From Aristolochia californica (taxonomy: Eukaryota; Streptophyta; Magnoliopsida; Piperales; Aristolochiaceae), in NCBI GenBank assembly GCA_029961685.1, contig JARWKL010000003.1, forward strand, positions 14,589,731 through 14,653,730: DNA of 64,000 nt, given 5' to 3'. Positions within the stretch are counted from its first letter, which is position 1. Every line of letters starts with the position of its first letter. A program made the translations under genes and the position numbers. This document shows, piece by piece, positions 1-11,931 of the stretch. The notes under the pieces are model-generated. The model had not been told where the DNA came from. It searched no databases and was given only the letters and a program-made list of their open reading frames with translations.

Positions 1-3000
1 TACACTAACTGCATATGAAATATCTGGCCTTATTACACACAGGTAAATAAGTTGTTCCACTAGTCTTTGATATTTTCCGATATCTATATCTTCTCCAATG
101 CCTCCACATAAATTTGTATTTGAGTCCATAAGAGCGTCTGCTGGTTTGCATCCCATCATTCTTATCTCCTCTAGCAGATCAAGGGCATACTTCTTTTGGG
201 ATAGCACAATCCCATGTCAGGATTGTCATACTTCAATACCCGAAAAATATTTTAGTCCATGATCCTTCGTCTTGAATTCAGCACGTATTTTCTCCTTTGT
301 TTTCTGGATGCCCTCAGAATTACTCCCAGTTAAAATAATATCATCTACATATACAGCCAGAATCACCTTACCTCTTGGTGTATTTTTAATAAATACTGAG
401 TGATCTTCTGAGCATCTGTAAAAATCGGCCCATATGATGGCTTGACTAAATTTCTCAAACCATGCCCAAGGGGACAGGTTTAGACCATATAAAAAAAAAA
501 TTAGGAGGCATACTAACTCCCCCTCAACGACATACCCAGGTGGTTGTTGCATGTAAATTTCTTATTTAATATCACCATAAAGAAATGCATTTTTCACATC
601 AAGTTGATATATCTGCCATGATCAATTGGCCGCTAGAGATAATAATATACGTACCGAGTTCATATTTTCCATTGGACAGAAGTTTTCTTCATAATCAATT
701 CCATCGCACTGAGTATAACCTTTGGCAACCAGTCGAGCCTTCAGTCGTGCAATTGACCCATCCGGATTATGTTTGACAATATAAACCCACTTTCAACGAA
801 TGGGTTTTTTATCTTTTGGAAGAGGAACCAGTGACCATGTATGATTATCATTAAGGGCCTTCATTTCTTCATCCAATGCTGCTTTCCACCCTAGATGTTG
901 TAGAGCCTCCTGATAGGACTGTGGATCAGATATGGAGGAAATAGAAGAAAGAAACTGACAACATAAAGGTGGGAGGCGACGTTGAGGCACAAAATTTGAA
1001 ATGGGATGAGAAGTAGAAGGTCTAGTGCATGATCTAGTTTCTTTCCTTATAGAAATAGGACGAGTATCATATTGAGGGCCAAAAATAACTGGTGACGAAG
1101 GACTTACCTCTGTTGGATCTGTTAACTCGGCAGGTGTGGTGTCGGCCACTTGCTCTGAGGGTTGAATAATCTCTGTATCATGTGGCACAACCGGTTGAGG
1201 TGAACCTGGTACAGAGGATAGACTAGGAGGAGCACTATCAGAATAAAATGAGGAGTCTTCAAAAAAGGTTACATCCCTGGAAACAAATAAATGTTGAAGA
1301 GTAGGACTATAACAATCATAATCCTTTTGTGTGCGAGAGTATCCCAAAAAGATACACTTGATAGATTTAGGATCAAGTTTGTTGTGTCTAGGAAATCAAT
1401 TATGAATAAAACATTGACATCTGAATACTTTCAAAGGTAGTCAAAATGGATCATGATTTGGTAATAATCCAGAGAGTAAGGAGATTTATTGCCAAGAACG
1501 GTAGATGGTAGGCGATTTATAAGACAGCAAATCGTAAGGCCTGCGTGAGGCCAATAAAAGTGTGGAACTCTCATGGAATATAATAAACCTCGAGCTACCT
1601 AAAGAATATGATGATTCTTCTATTCGGCTACACCATTTTGTTGAGGAGTATAAGCACATGAAGTTTGATGGATAATGCCATTTTCTTGACAAAAAGAGTC
1701 AAGGACTTTGGAAACATATTCTTTGGCATTATCAGACTGGAGAATTTTTATTTTCTGACCAAATTGTGTGAGTGCCTTAGCATAAAATGACTTAAAAATA
1801 AATGGTATCTCAGAACGCTCGTTAAATATAAACAACCAAGTTGTGCGAGTGAAATCATCAATAAATGTAATAAAGTATTTTGCTTGAGAAATGTTGGAGA
1901 CACTCAAGGGCCCCCAAACATCAGTATGAATTAAAGAAAATGGAGTAACACTTTTGACATCAGGACGAGGAGAGTATGTACTTCTTTGATGTTTACTCAA
2001 TTGACAAACCTCACAATGAAATTCTGACATTACTTTAAGGAAACATATAATGAAGAGACTGTACAGATGGATGTCCCAACCGATTGTGCCATAACCGTGT
2101 CTCATTTTTAGTAGTAGAAACCATGTTTATTTGTGTCAGGTCCAAGTAGTAAAGCCCCCCTTATTCATGGCCTCCACCAATCACCTGCTTCGTTATAAGA
2201 TCCTGAAAGACACATGAAGTGGGTGAGAAGGTAATAGAGCAATTAAAATATTTTGTCAGTTGACTAACAGACAATAGATTCAAAGGAAAGTAGGAACGAA
2301 AAGAATATCAGTAAGCGAAAGTGATGGTGTGACAGAAGTGGAACCTTTCCCTTGGACTTTGGTTTGAGAACCGTCGGCTAAGGTAACAAACTTGTGTGAA
2401 AGACTCGAAGATAGAGAATGTAATAAATTTTTGCTACCTGTAAGAAGAACCCAACATTGTCTTCATTATCTGAAATAGCTCATACTCTTCATCAGTAAAA
2501 AAAATTTGTGCTCCTGATTTTGTGGGTTGTTCTTCTTTTGTATCACTTATAAAGGCTTGATTAGCCCTTGTCAATTCTAACTGTCCATTGGTTTTATAGC
2601 ATATTTCTTTATAATGGACATACTGTCCACAGTAAGTGCATGCCTTGGAATCCTTGTAATAGCATTGATCTATAGTGTGACCAATTTTTTTACAATGAGT
2701 ACATTCTTTTCCATCTACTCTACCAGCACCAGTCCTTCCACCTCTTCCTCTGCCTTGGCCTCGGCAGCGGTCAGATGATGATCCTCTATGATCAGAATAC
2801 ATAGCGGATGATACTTCAGTAGTGGAGGAAGAAGTGTCTGGAATACGAAGTAGTATTGCGCATACATCATCAAACTTGGGGATAGCAAATGCACTCAGAA
2901 GTTGACTCTTGGCAATCTCAATATGGGGTTTAACATTTGCAAGACAAATAGCAGTAATTAAGGATTTCTTCTTGTTTGTCTTGGATAGAAATATTTGTGG

Positions 3001-3445
3001 TTGAAGGCTGAGCTAACTTCCACTCTTGAAGAAAGCCTCTAAAGCGGGCCAAGTACTCATAGATATTTTCTCCTTGTTTAGTATTCAACATTCTTTTGAG
3101 AAAGTCATATGGTCTATGTAGAGTATCCGGGCAAGAGTGCAGTTTAGCACATGTCTCCCAAATTTGTTTAGCAGTGTCAAAATGAATAACATTGTTGGAG
3201 ACATGCTCTTCCATGCTATTGATTAGCCAACTAATCACCAAAGTATCATTTTTCAACCATTTTTTATAAAAAATATCATCTTTGGCAATAGGTGGTACTC
3301 TGGTGGTAAGGTGACCAAGTAGGTCTTTTGTTATAAGGAACCTCCAAACCGATGTGGACCAACTCATAAAATTTGATACCCCACATAAGGGTATGGTGGT
3401 AATTCTCAGTATATCACTTTTTATATTCATATTCTCTTCAGCCAT
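1..3445 (-). pseudogene. copia gag-pol pseudogene (gag, integrase, partial RT)
   Basis: The first ATG at 3445 opens a gag with the start seen in related copies (MAEENMNIKSDILRIT). A zinc knuckle CTHCKKIGHTIDQC (CX2CX4HX4C) lies near 2660-2703. Between about 2434 and 2400 the protease active site is absent: the frame jumps from the linker after the knuckle into sequence downstream of the D(S/T)GA motif. Integrase (2105-1620) keeps CEVCQLSKH of the HHCC finger, the first Asp in HTDVWGP, the second in LQSDNAKEY and QNGVAE with the Glu. The integrase C-terminus and linker are at 1347-793. RT (552-1) shows YGLNLSPWAW and an intact YVDD. Several stops and shifts separate the pieces. Family assignment is firm; the product is non-functional. 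Confidence 0.88.
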
Positions 3446-3939
3446 GATAGGCCCTTCTTCAAAAACAATTCTAATAATAACACCAAGTAGTACTCTTCAA
3501 ACAACTCAATGTATAGGAAGTTTTAGCATTGATGTTAAATTATCATTCTGATTTTTTATCTAATACCACTCATAAGAGACTTAATGGCAATCTTCTATAT
3601 TAGGACACTCTTTTTCCCACGAAAAAAAAAACTCCAACAATCTGATCATGCACTAGTCTCGGTTAACAAAATTTTCAAACCGATAGAACTGTTTTGATAG
3701 CTTCTTCTAGATAGAGAGAGGCATGCATATCCATCATATAATAAGATGAAAGTATTCACATACTCATCCTTAAATCAACATCTAAAATTCGGAAACCAGT
3801 AACATGGAAAAAAAATTGAATACTTATCTCTCGGCTTGTGTTCTTCCTTCACAAAAGAGCCTTCTTTGAGTGGTGTTGATCATCACTTCTTTAGAGCATT
3901 CCTTTGACGTGTGATCCTAAATTTAATGCTCTAATACCA

Positions 3940-4548
3940 CGTTGAATTTAGGATCCCTTTTCTATAATTCTGAGCAAGAGAAAGAAGAAAGAAAAAAGAC
4001 AAAAAGGGAAGAAGAGCTCTCGGGTAGAGAGAAGAAAAAATAAAAGAGAAAAGAGAGGTGGCGCCATGCAAAGAGAGAGAGAGAGATATCAGCTCAAGAA
4101 GGAGATGTGTAACTTGATTAATTATGAATTAAAACACCTCTATTTATAGTAGAGGAAGAGGTAGAGTCCATATACAATTAGCCTTTCAATCCTAATTCTA
4201 TTCCAACTCTAACTCTCTAAGATAAGACTATTCAAACCAATCTCCGAGAAGACTAATATGAGTTGAACTAGAACTTTTTCTTCATTCACGTGAATATAAG
4301 GGAGGAGGCCAGCTCATGGCCTTATCCTTGTGGGTCCCTCATGATCTTCCAGCTCATCTTGATAAGGTTGCCAGATTGTGAGATATTTTTGGGTCCCATA
4401 TGATCTTCAAGTCTTCTAACTCAATTCAGCTTGTGCTTCTTAATTCCTTAAACTCGTGCTTGCTTGGGTGAGGACTCTTCGTGGTGTCCCACATCCTCAT
4501 GGTGGGTCCCACCAGCTTGAGCACCATGGTGGGTACTACATTGTAATA
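3940..4548 (-). repeat. 5' LTR of the 1-4548 copia element
   Basis: Bounded on the plus strand by CGTTGAATTTAGG (the TG of the usual TGTTGAAT mutated to CG) and TTGTAATA. The same ends in the solo LTR at 53431-54023 read TGTTGAGTTTAGG and TTGTAACA. It contains purine-rich stretches and a TATA-like ATTTATAG near 4140. The primer-binding site is directly adjacent. Confidence 0.8.
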
Positions 4549-5118
4549 GAAATTACATAAAAAACAAATATATTGATTTTCCTACAATTTAAATATGCAT
4601 CAAATGTAATCCAATGATAACACCTAAGATAAGATGGCCTAATGGTCAATGGTGCCAAATAAAATCAGGTGCGCGGGTACAAATCCCCCCAGTTGACCTA
4701 AGAAAAAGTTTATGTGAACCAATTCGGTCCACCTTTCTCTCAGAAGACTAGGTGTCGATCAACTTCACAGGACTGACACACACAGACGCCTGTCGAGCTT
4801 CCTCCAATGCATGACGCACCCGATGTCGGACGCATCCTTTGATGGACATAGCCATGACTCCTACATTCATCAAAAAATCGACGCCTATGCTCAAATAGGT
4901 GCAGCATCAGTTCTTCTAGTTTTTCAACCATCGACACACTGGGCACCTCCTTGGGATCTCAATGGCGAGGGTTGGCTAGAACTGGTGAGGTCGACTAGTG
5001 CGGCAAACCAACCACACACAGTGCACAAAAGAGCATCACACATAGAGAATTAGAGCTCGCTAAAAATGTTTTTAATAGAAATGAAGCCAAACCGGAGGTA
5101 TCTAGCTCTGATACCAAA
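4549..5118. other. Spacer with tRNA-like RNA polymerase III promoter boxes (SINE-like)
   Basis: A possible A box TGGCCTAATGG (4635-4645) is followed about 40 bp later by a possible B box GGTACAAATCC (4676-4686), the arrangement of tRNA-derived plant SINEs. No cloverleaf can be folded, so it is not a tRNA gene. No target duplication or poly(A) tail was identified. An 80-codon open frame at 4811-5053 resembles nothing recognised. The right end (5105-5116) is a primer-binding-site complement belonging to the next LTR. Confidence 0.35.
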
Positions 5119-5425
5119 TGTTAGACTAAATGAATTTCAAAATACAAAATGAAATTCATAATCTATAAACGATAACGTGAATGGTCGCTTACCTCCAATC
5201 ATGGGGATCAATTTCCAAAAGAGCAAAGATCGGCTCGTCTATTCAGAGACTCCTCGATGGAATGCCATAGGCTCTCTGCTAGACCAGATTCGTGAAACTT
5301 TAATTCCTCTTTTTCCATCAAAAGAGGAGAAATTGTAACTGCTGGGTAGTTATAATTATCCACTTCTTCTTACATCTAAGGAACTTAACTTCCTAAGAAT
5401 GGGTTATATTTGAACGTGTCTAACA
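5119..5425 (-). repeat. LTR with adjacent primer-binding site (minus orientation)
   Basis: The 307-bp LTR starts TGTTAGAC and ends GTCTAACA, a perfect 8-bp terminal inverted repeat. GCTCTGATACCA at 5105-5116, two bases from the LTR, is an exact tRNA-iMet primer-binding-site complement, so this is the 5' LTR of a minus-oriented element. No matching 3' LTR was found on the left, where the 4549-5104 segment would be the interior. Confidence 0.7.
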
Positions 5426-5741
5426 ATTACTACTGTTGAAATGGTGAAATAGGTGATTTGAGGGGAGATTTTGAACTAATTCGGGAGCTACTTTGGTTAT
5501 TTGGATGTATATCATTCCATCAAAAGGAAAGAGAAACGAATGTAAAATTATGGAAAATATTAAGATGAGGGTAACAAAGCTTAATTAGATGTTAAATTAA
5601 GAATACATTAGAAGTTACATTAGGAGTGAGAATGCTCAGTTTGATGACAAGTAAGAAATAAAGGAAATTTTGAAATGAAAAATTACTTCATGAACATGAG
5701 AAAAGACAGTTATAGGCACAAGTACTGAAGTAAGAATAAAA
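5426..5741. repeat. Dispersed repeat, copy 1 (copy 2 at 11643-11931)
   Basis: About 300 bp is clearly similar (roughly 85 percent by eye, with small indels) to 11643-11931 in the same orientation, for example the shared block ATCATTCCATCAAAAGGAAA. There is no coding potential. The copies flank the copia and hAT insertions, which suggests an old local duplication later split by mobile elements. Confidence 0.7.
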
Positions 5742-5841
5742 ATAAAAAAGAATTGAGATGATGAAAACGTGAGTCGATTGGGAAGATGACTCATGTCTGT
5801 GATGTAATTGCAACAGATGAAAACACTAGGGCTCAGAGGAT

Positions 5842-6008
5842 GTTGAGAAAATCAAGGTTGAAGAGATCAACGATAAGCTATAAATAGAACAAATTAGTTG
5901 TATAACTAATATCGTGAGATTCACATGCACAATTTAAAGAACTTTGTATAAAGGTACATCTACTAATTCAATATGATTCAAAAAGGCAATATTTTTTTAG
6001 AATTTATA
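5842..6008 (+). repeat. 5' LTR (167 bp)
   Basis: Starts TGTTGAGAAAATC and ends TTTATA where the partner LTR has TTTACA. It is followed directly by the primer-binding site TGGTATCAGAGC. Confidence 0.85.
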
Positions 6009-6439
6009 TGGTATCAGAGCAAGCCCTCTGCCCTAGCTCTTTGTCGCTCTCATCTGTCCGTTTGGTCGACCGTTTGTAGGGTATTTCTACCCTATTTTCT
6101 GCCTTACCAAAAATCTGATACGTACTCGCCTCCACTCATTTTTCACCAGGTTTCGCCCTATGTATCATGCCGATTGACTGCATGGGAGGCTTGGCATCAC
6201 AACCCGTGGTTCTACAAGGCATCATCATCTTGGTTTTTGCAGAAACAAAAATAGTCGATGTTTCCTCATTTCTTCCATATTCCGTTCCAAGGTTTTGTCC
6301 TCTTCCTAGATCTCGAATCTTCTCCCTGGTCAGATGAAGAATAAATCGCATTTCCTTTCATTGAACGAAGAGAGGAAGATGACATGCCATGATTTCGGAT
6401 TTTCTCATTCTATTCGGTAGACAAGTGAGAGGGAAAATT

Positions 6440-9400
6440 CTATTGATGAGTCCACTTCCTGATGTTGCCAAAGCTTACTCTTCCATTGTACAAGAAGAGA
6501 AGCAGTGAAGCCTGGGGATTGCACGTGAGATGACGGAGAACTCAGCCATGGTTATTTGAAGGACTGAACCAATAGCTCTGGCTATTCGACGTGGACAAGA
6601 TTTTTCTTCTCAAACTTCTAATAAAAAACCTTTGTATTGCTCTTATTGTGATTGTGACCATCATGTCTAAGAAACAAGTTGGAACCTGAATGGGTACCCA
6701 CCAGAACATCCTAAACATGCATCAAAAAGGCCTAATTAAGGAAGTACTAAATTCAAACACAACAATAGTCATCAATCTTCTTTCAACAATGTCAATGAGG
6801 GCCAAATAATGCAAGAAGTGCCATATGTGTCAAATGGCCTCTTTGATTTACAAATCCAAAAAATATTATCTATCATGCAAAGAAAAGGACAACACAATCC
6901 GCCAATGGTAAAGCTAATGTTGTTGCTGCTTCCTCAGGTTTGTTACAAATATTGTTGCGACTTCATCAATTAATTATCAACAGTGGTACAACAAATCACT
7001 TTTCTTCATCTCCAACTTTGCTTGTCAACAGTAGTAAGAGCACCCTTTCGCCACCAGTTGTTATGCCAAGTGGAGAACAGGCTCTGATTACTTCCATTGG
7101 GAATATACCTTTGACTTCTGTTGTTACTTTAAAAAAATGTGCTTGGTGTGCCATTTTTTAAGGTGGATTTAATGTCTGTGAGTCAAGTTACCAGAGATCT
7201 CAATTGTTCAGTAAATTTTTTCCCTCATTGGTGTATTTTGTAGGATTTGATGACAAGGACGATGATTGGTTAAGGTGAACAGCGAGACAAACTTTATTAC
7301 TTGGTTGTGTTAGCATAAGAGAAGCCAAAACCGGAAACTCCATCTACAACAGCCACTTCTTGTCATTCACCCAACCCTCAAGTCAGCTCCTCCACGACTT
7401 TGTGGCATCTCCGATTGGGGCATTTGCCTTCTTCAAGATTAAATTTTATGGCCAGATATTTGGTAAATTTCCCTTTCTAGTCTACTAATGTTTGTCATAT
7501 TTTGGCATTTGCAAAACAAAGTTGACTTCCGTTTGGCAGACCTTTTGAATTAACTCATTGTGACATTTGGGGGCCCTATAAAACTACCTCTTTCTGCAAA
7601 ATATTTTTTAACTATTGTAGATGATTATTCTAGATTCACATGGGTATTTTTTATGCATCACAAAAGTGAAACACAATATTTACTTGTCATTTTTTTTTTC
7701 ATTTGTCCAAACACAACTCCATGTTTCTATAGCCAAAAATTGGGTTGATAATGGTTGAGAATTTTTCTCCATGCAAGAATTTTTTAAACAAAAATTAACC
7801 ACTTATCAATATTCTTGTGTTTATACTCCCCAACAAAATGGGGTGGTAGAGCGCAAACACCGCCATATTCTTGATTCAGCACGAACTTTTTGTTTTCAAG
7901 CCCACCTTCCTTTACATTTTTGGGTAGAATGTGTTTCTATTACTGTTCATATAATTAATCGTTTGCCCACACCACTCATTTCTCGCCAAACTCCTTTAGA
8001 ACCACTTTATGGCAAGCTTTCTTCTTATTCCCATCTTCGAGTAATTGGGTGTCTTGCATATGCTACTGATGTGCACGTGCCCCATAAATTCACTCCTCAC
8101 GTCAAACGTTGTATTTTTCTCAGTTATCCAATTGATCAAAAATCTTACAAGCTATATGATCTTATCACTCATCAAATGTTCACTAGATGTGATATTGTTT
8201 TACATTAAACTATTTTTCCTTAGGAATTTGTTAAGCACCTAGCCAATACTACCCGAAAGACCGGTCTGTCAGGAGTGGAAGGCATAGGTACTTAACCTAG
8301 GACCATAACATCACACCCTACCTTCATGAGCCGACAACCACGACGGCGCAACGACATAGGCCCGACCTGGTTTCTGTCGACCCTACCTGTAATTTTAATC
8401 TAGCCTTTGCACACGACACTGGCCCGACCCGGTTTGTGCCGACCTTACCAGTAATTTTAATCCAGCCTCTACGCCGTTGCTGGGAATCAAACTCGCGACG
8501 TGGGAGCATGCTCTAATACCAAATGTTATGCACCTAGCCAATACTACCCAAAAGATCGACCTGTCAGGAGCAGAAGGCATAGGAACTTAACCCAGGACCA
8601 TAACAGAATCCATTCCATCCACTTCCTCAAATTCAGCCCCAGTGATTCCTCTCTTTGTACCCAATTCTTACCCTCCCGTCCAACAACCCTTACCACCGAC
8701 TCCATTTTCTCTGCCACCATCATCTGCTAGTCCTCCTAAACCTATTTTAAACCATTTCCAACTACCTCATAACCCTCCCACGGCTTTATGTGACTATGTC
8801 TACAACCAAGTGACATCTCCTGACCATTTGTCGTCTTTGTCATCGGATCCACAAAAAGATACGCGTTATCCCCTGAGTAATTTTGTCTCTTATCATCGTT
8901 ACTCACCACAACATTGTTCTTATACTACTACTTTCAGTCAAGATATTTAGCCTACATCTTATACGGAAACAGCTTCTCATTCTCATTGGCAAGAAGAAAT
9001 GCAATCTAAATTGGTCGCTTTAGAAGCAACAACACTTGGTCCCTCACTTCTCTTCCTCCTAGTAAGACGCTTATCAGTTTTCGTTGGGTTTATAAAATCA
9101 AATGGCATTCGGATAGTACTATTGAGCATTTCAAAGTTCGTTTGGTTTAGAAAGGTTACACACAGCTAGAAGGTATAGATTAACATGACACTTTTTCTCC
9201 CACTGCTAAAATGGTTATTGTTCGTTGTTTATTAGCTTTAACAACTACTTAGAATTGGTCTTTTCACCAACTTGATGTCAACAATGTTTTTCTTAATGGT
9301 GATCTCCATGAAGAAATTTATGTCTCCACCTCCTAGTCTTCAGCGATAGGGGGAGAATCTCGTGTGTCATCTTCACAAGTCATTATTGTTAAGTATGGAG

Positions 9401-9678
9401 CCTAATCAATGCCCTACGTTGAGTTGGTACACAGATCGACCTTCGTGGCATGTTTTTCTTACACATACCAGCCAATCCCATTTTTTTATGAAAGAATCAA
9501 ACATATAAAGATGAATTTTCAGTTTATTCGTGTCAAAATACAAGATGGATTTGTTGTAACCAAATATATTACTTCAACAAATCAGCTTTGCGGATTTGTT
9601 CACCAGGCCATTGGGAAAAGAAGCCTTTTCAACTATGATACGAAAGTCGGGAGTTCTAGACATTCATTCTCCAACTAG
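6440..9678 (+). pseudogene. copia gag-pol pseudogene
   Basis: The gag C-terminus is visible near 6440-6510 (LMSPLPDVAKAYSSIVQEE). A degenerate zinc knuckle with an internal stop follows near 6640-6700. The protease (6940-7161) reads LIINSGTTNHF, with catalytic Asp replaced by Asn. Integrase has LWHLRLGHL, then HCDIWGP near 7555-7575 and TPQQNGVVERKH near 7825-7855; its C-terminal half is open to 8208. The TRIM interrupts the linker at 8229. After it come the linker, the RT N-terminus (8990-9340, many stops) and the RNase H C-terminus (9490-9678). The RT catalytic core is missing. Non-functional. Confidence 0.85.
8229..8605 (-). mobile_element. TRIM (terminal-repeat retrotransposon in miniature)
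   Basis: A complete 377-bp miniature LTR element. Two 82-bp LTRs (8229-8310 and 8524-8605) run from TGTTA to CATAACA. The interior is only 213 bp and non-coding. GCTCTAATACCA at 8510-8521 is the primer-binding-site complement two bases from the right LTR, so the element is minus-oriented. The target duplication is GAATT (8224-8228) / GAATC (8606-8610). It is inserted in the pol linker of the surrounding copia element. A related sequence lies at 40964-41336. Confidence 0.88.
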
Positions 9679-9686
9679 AGAGGGAG

Positions 9687-9856
9687 TGTTGAGAAAATCA
9701 AGGTTGAAGAGATCAACGATAAGCTATAAAGAGAATAGATTAGTTGTATAACTAGATAGCAAGATTCATGTGTTCGATTGTATTGAATTTTGTATAAATT
9801 TACATCTTCTAATTCAATACGATTCAAAAAGGAAATAACTTTATTTCAAATTTACA
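9687..9856 (+). repeat. 3' LTR (170 bp)
   Basis: Matches the 5842-6008 LTR along its length with many substitutions, indicating an old insertion. Preceded by the polypurine tract AGAGAGGGAG. Confidence 0.85.
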
Positions 9857-10224
9857 AGGGACTTTTTATGAACAAACTAGAAGTGGAAGGGAAAAGAGGA
9901 GAGCTCCTCCTCGCATCTCACAACAATATTTCGTAATTAAGCTATTAGTCTAAGGACATCTTTGAGAATGGTGGCGGCATTGGAGATCGTTAACGTCACA
10001 ATATGGGTCATTTGGCACATTTCATTTATTCCCAGATTTGATGTTTGCTTTGTTCGCATGAGGGTGATCTGATTAAGCAGTCTCAGTGGATCCTAGGATT
10101 AACCCATTTGGAACCACCTTTGGCTCACTCGCCCGTTCTTCTCATTCAAAAGCAGCCATGGAGGGAGGGACCCTTCTCCCCAAGCTACAATAATATAAAC
10201 TTAGTTCGACCTTATGTGTGATTT
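9857..10224. other. Spacer without recognised gene
   Basis: Unremarkable except for about 65 bp near 10122-10185 (around GGCTCACTCGCC and GGAGGGAGGGACC) that recurs near 11948-12010, part of the same local duplication as 5426-5741. Confidence 0.5.
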
Positions 10225-10706
10225 ATGATGAATATGTATCCATATATAATGTGGAGATTAGTAATGAAGGGATTGCTTCAAAGTATTAGCTCTATGGGTG
10301 TTTCCATAAGTCGTAGGTCACATTCTTCATCAAGTTCAGGTTGGTCAAAGTTAATGACTTATGTGAAAAAAGTGAAAGTAGTGAACTCACCAAGGTTAGA
10401 ATTGAAAAATTATCTTGAAGAAGGTGTGAATGTTTGTGAGGAAACTTCACAATATGATTTTGATGTTTTAGAATGGTGAAAAGTGAATAATTTGAAATTT
10501 CGGGTATTATCTATGATGGTAGCAGACATCCTTATAAGTCCCTTATCCACAGTAGCTTCAGAGTCTACCTTTAGTGCATATGGTAGAATAATAGACCCAT
10601 ATGATTCTTCCTTGGTTCCAAATACAGTTCAAGCTTTGATTTGTGGCAGTGATTGGGTTTGGTTTCTTCACAGTGTGAAGAAAAATCAAAAGGTGAACTA
10701 CTTTTG
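10225..10706 (+). pseudogene. hAT transposase C-terminal fragment (dimerisation domain)
   Basis: Two open segments in one frame (10225-10479 and 10483-10707) are separated by one stop. The translation holds the plant hAT C-terminal hallmarks: ELKNYLEEGV, then FDVLEW-stop-KVNNLKFRVLSMM, DILISPLSTVASESTFSA and GGR-like GRIIDPYDSSL, then VQALICGSDWV. hAT proteins normally have WWK, so the stop is best explained by TGG to TGA in the second Trp. The N-terminal BED finger and most of the RNase H-like catalytic core are missing. A fossil of an Ac-like transposase. Confidence 0.9.
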
Positions 10707-11391
10707 AATAATTATTTATTAAGATATTTTTTAGTAAAAATTTTAGTTTTATTTATTAAATTTTTGTTTGAGGATTAAAGCATGAGAAGAAGATTGTAGA
10801 GATATCGCTACCAGGTACTTGATTTTTCGTCTTTTTCTCATCTTGGTAATTTTAATATTTTTCACTACATTAAGTAATTAGTAGCGAAAGAGTAGTTTTT
10901 ATGAGACAATAATAAGTTTTATTCTTTTGTTTTTGTCATAGGTGGAGATTTTGCTCATGCGAATAGGGAATTCATATATTGTTTTCTAGCACAAAGAGAA
11001 AGAGCTAGAGTTTATAAATTTATACTGGATGTATAGTTTTTATTTTGGTGATTGTAAATTTATATTGATATTTAAATGATTTTTTGTATTGATTATTGAA
11101 AAAACTTTATACATAATATTATGCAGTATTTATGAACAATTTTATGCAAGGTTTATGTACAAAGGTTATGCCCAATTTTATATAAAATTTAGGTATAATT
11201 TTATAAATAGTTTGACATGTATTCTATGCAAAATTTTAAATATTGGTTAGAGTTTGAACTTGGTTAAAATTATTAGGTTAAAACTCGATTATAATTTTAG
11301 GCTCAAGGCTGGGCTCGGTTCAAACTCGAGTTTGAAATATTTCAATTAAGCCCAAATCGAACATAGGCAGGTTTGAGCTCTACCACCCCTA
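10225..11391 (+). mobile_element. hAT transposon 3' remnant with terminal repeat
   Basis: The transposase fragment is followed by about 690 bp of AT-rich non-coding DNA. This ends in a segment rich in GGGCTCGG and TTCAAACTCGAG and then CTACCACCCCTA at 11380-11391, which fits the complement of a plant hAT terminal inverted repeat (TAGGGGTGGTAG). No matching left terminus or 8-bp target duplication was found, so the left part is presumed deleted. Confidence 0.6.
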
Positions 11392-11642
11392 CAAAGAACA
11401 TTGTTGACTGTAAAATAATATGGTTTACAAAGGTTGCTCAACGAATGTGGCCTTGGGGTAGTCAATAGAACAAGCATGTCATCAAATATGTATTGTATGC
11501 TCTCATGGCTGCCTACTTTCCAGCATCCTGCCTTCCTTTCTCGTCGCAGTAACTTAATTTAGTGCCAGAGAGTGGAGTAGTATCCGTGCCTGAAGGTCTG
11601 GAAATGGACTTTAACTCGATGGTTTTGCTTTATTTTGGTGGT

Positions 11643-11931
11643 TACTACTATTGAAATGGTGAAATTGGTGAGTTGAGGAGAGATTTTGAACCGCTTGGAG
11701 AGTAGCTTTGGTTATTTTGGGTATATATCATTCCATCAAAAGGAAAGAGAAACTGATGTAAAATATGGAAAAATACTAAGATGAGGGTAACAAAGCTTAA
11801 TTAGATGGTAAATCAAGAATACATTAGAAGGAGTGAGAATGTTCAGTTTGACAACTAGTAAGAAATAAAGAAAATTTTGAAATGACAAATTACTACATGA
11901 ACGTGAGAAAAGGCTGTAATGGACACACCTC
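11643..11931. repeat. Dispersed repeat, copy 2 (copy 1 at 5426-5741)
   Basis: Same orientation as copy 1 and without a retrotransposon. Here the repeat runs straight into the 11948-12010 block, whereas in copy 1 the equivalent block is about 4.4 kb away, beyond the copia insertion. Confidence 0.7.

Larger units (their letters stand above)
1..4548 (-). mobile_element. Ty1/copia LTR retrotransposon, 5' portion, cut by window edge
   Basis: Minus-strand copia element. Its 5' LTR is at 3940-4548 and the internal region runs down to base 1; the rest of RT, RNase H and the 3' LTR lie outside the window. Next to the LTR the plus strand reads GCTCTAATACCA (3928-3939), the complement of a tRNA-iMet primer-binding site with one mismatch. 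Domain order gag, integrase, RT is that of Ty1/copia. Stops, frameshifts and a missing protease motif show the copy is dead. A solo LTR of the same family is at 53431-54023. Confidence 0.9.
5842..9856 (+). mobile_element. Ty1/copia retrotransposon with short LTRs, decayed
   Basis: The 5' LTR (5842-6008) and 3' LTR (9687-9856) both begin TGTTGAGAAAATCAAGG and are only about 170 bp. TGGTATCAGAGC at 6009-6020 is a perfect tRNA-iMet primer-binding site, and AGAGAGGGAG just before 9687 is the polypurine tract. The interior is about 3.7 kb and includes a nested TRIM (8229-8605). Flanking GAGGA/AGGGA is at best a poor target duplication. Most of RT and RNase H is deleted near 9400-9470. Confidence 0.88.

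Noticed and set aside
4620..4700. tRNA gene
   Set aside because: A and B box-like words are present, but no acceptor stem or cloverleaf can be drawn; kept only as SINE-like.
4811..5053. 80-codon open frame
   Set aside because: No recognisable domain; lies in retroelement debris next to a primer-binding site.
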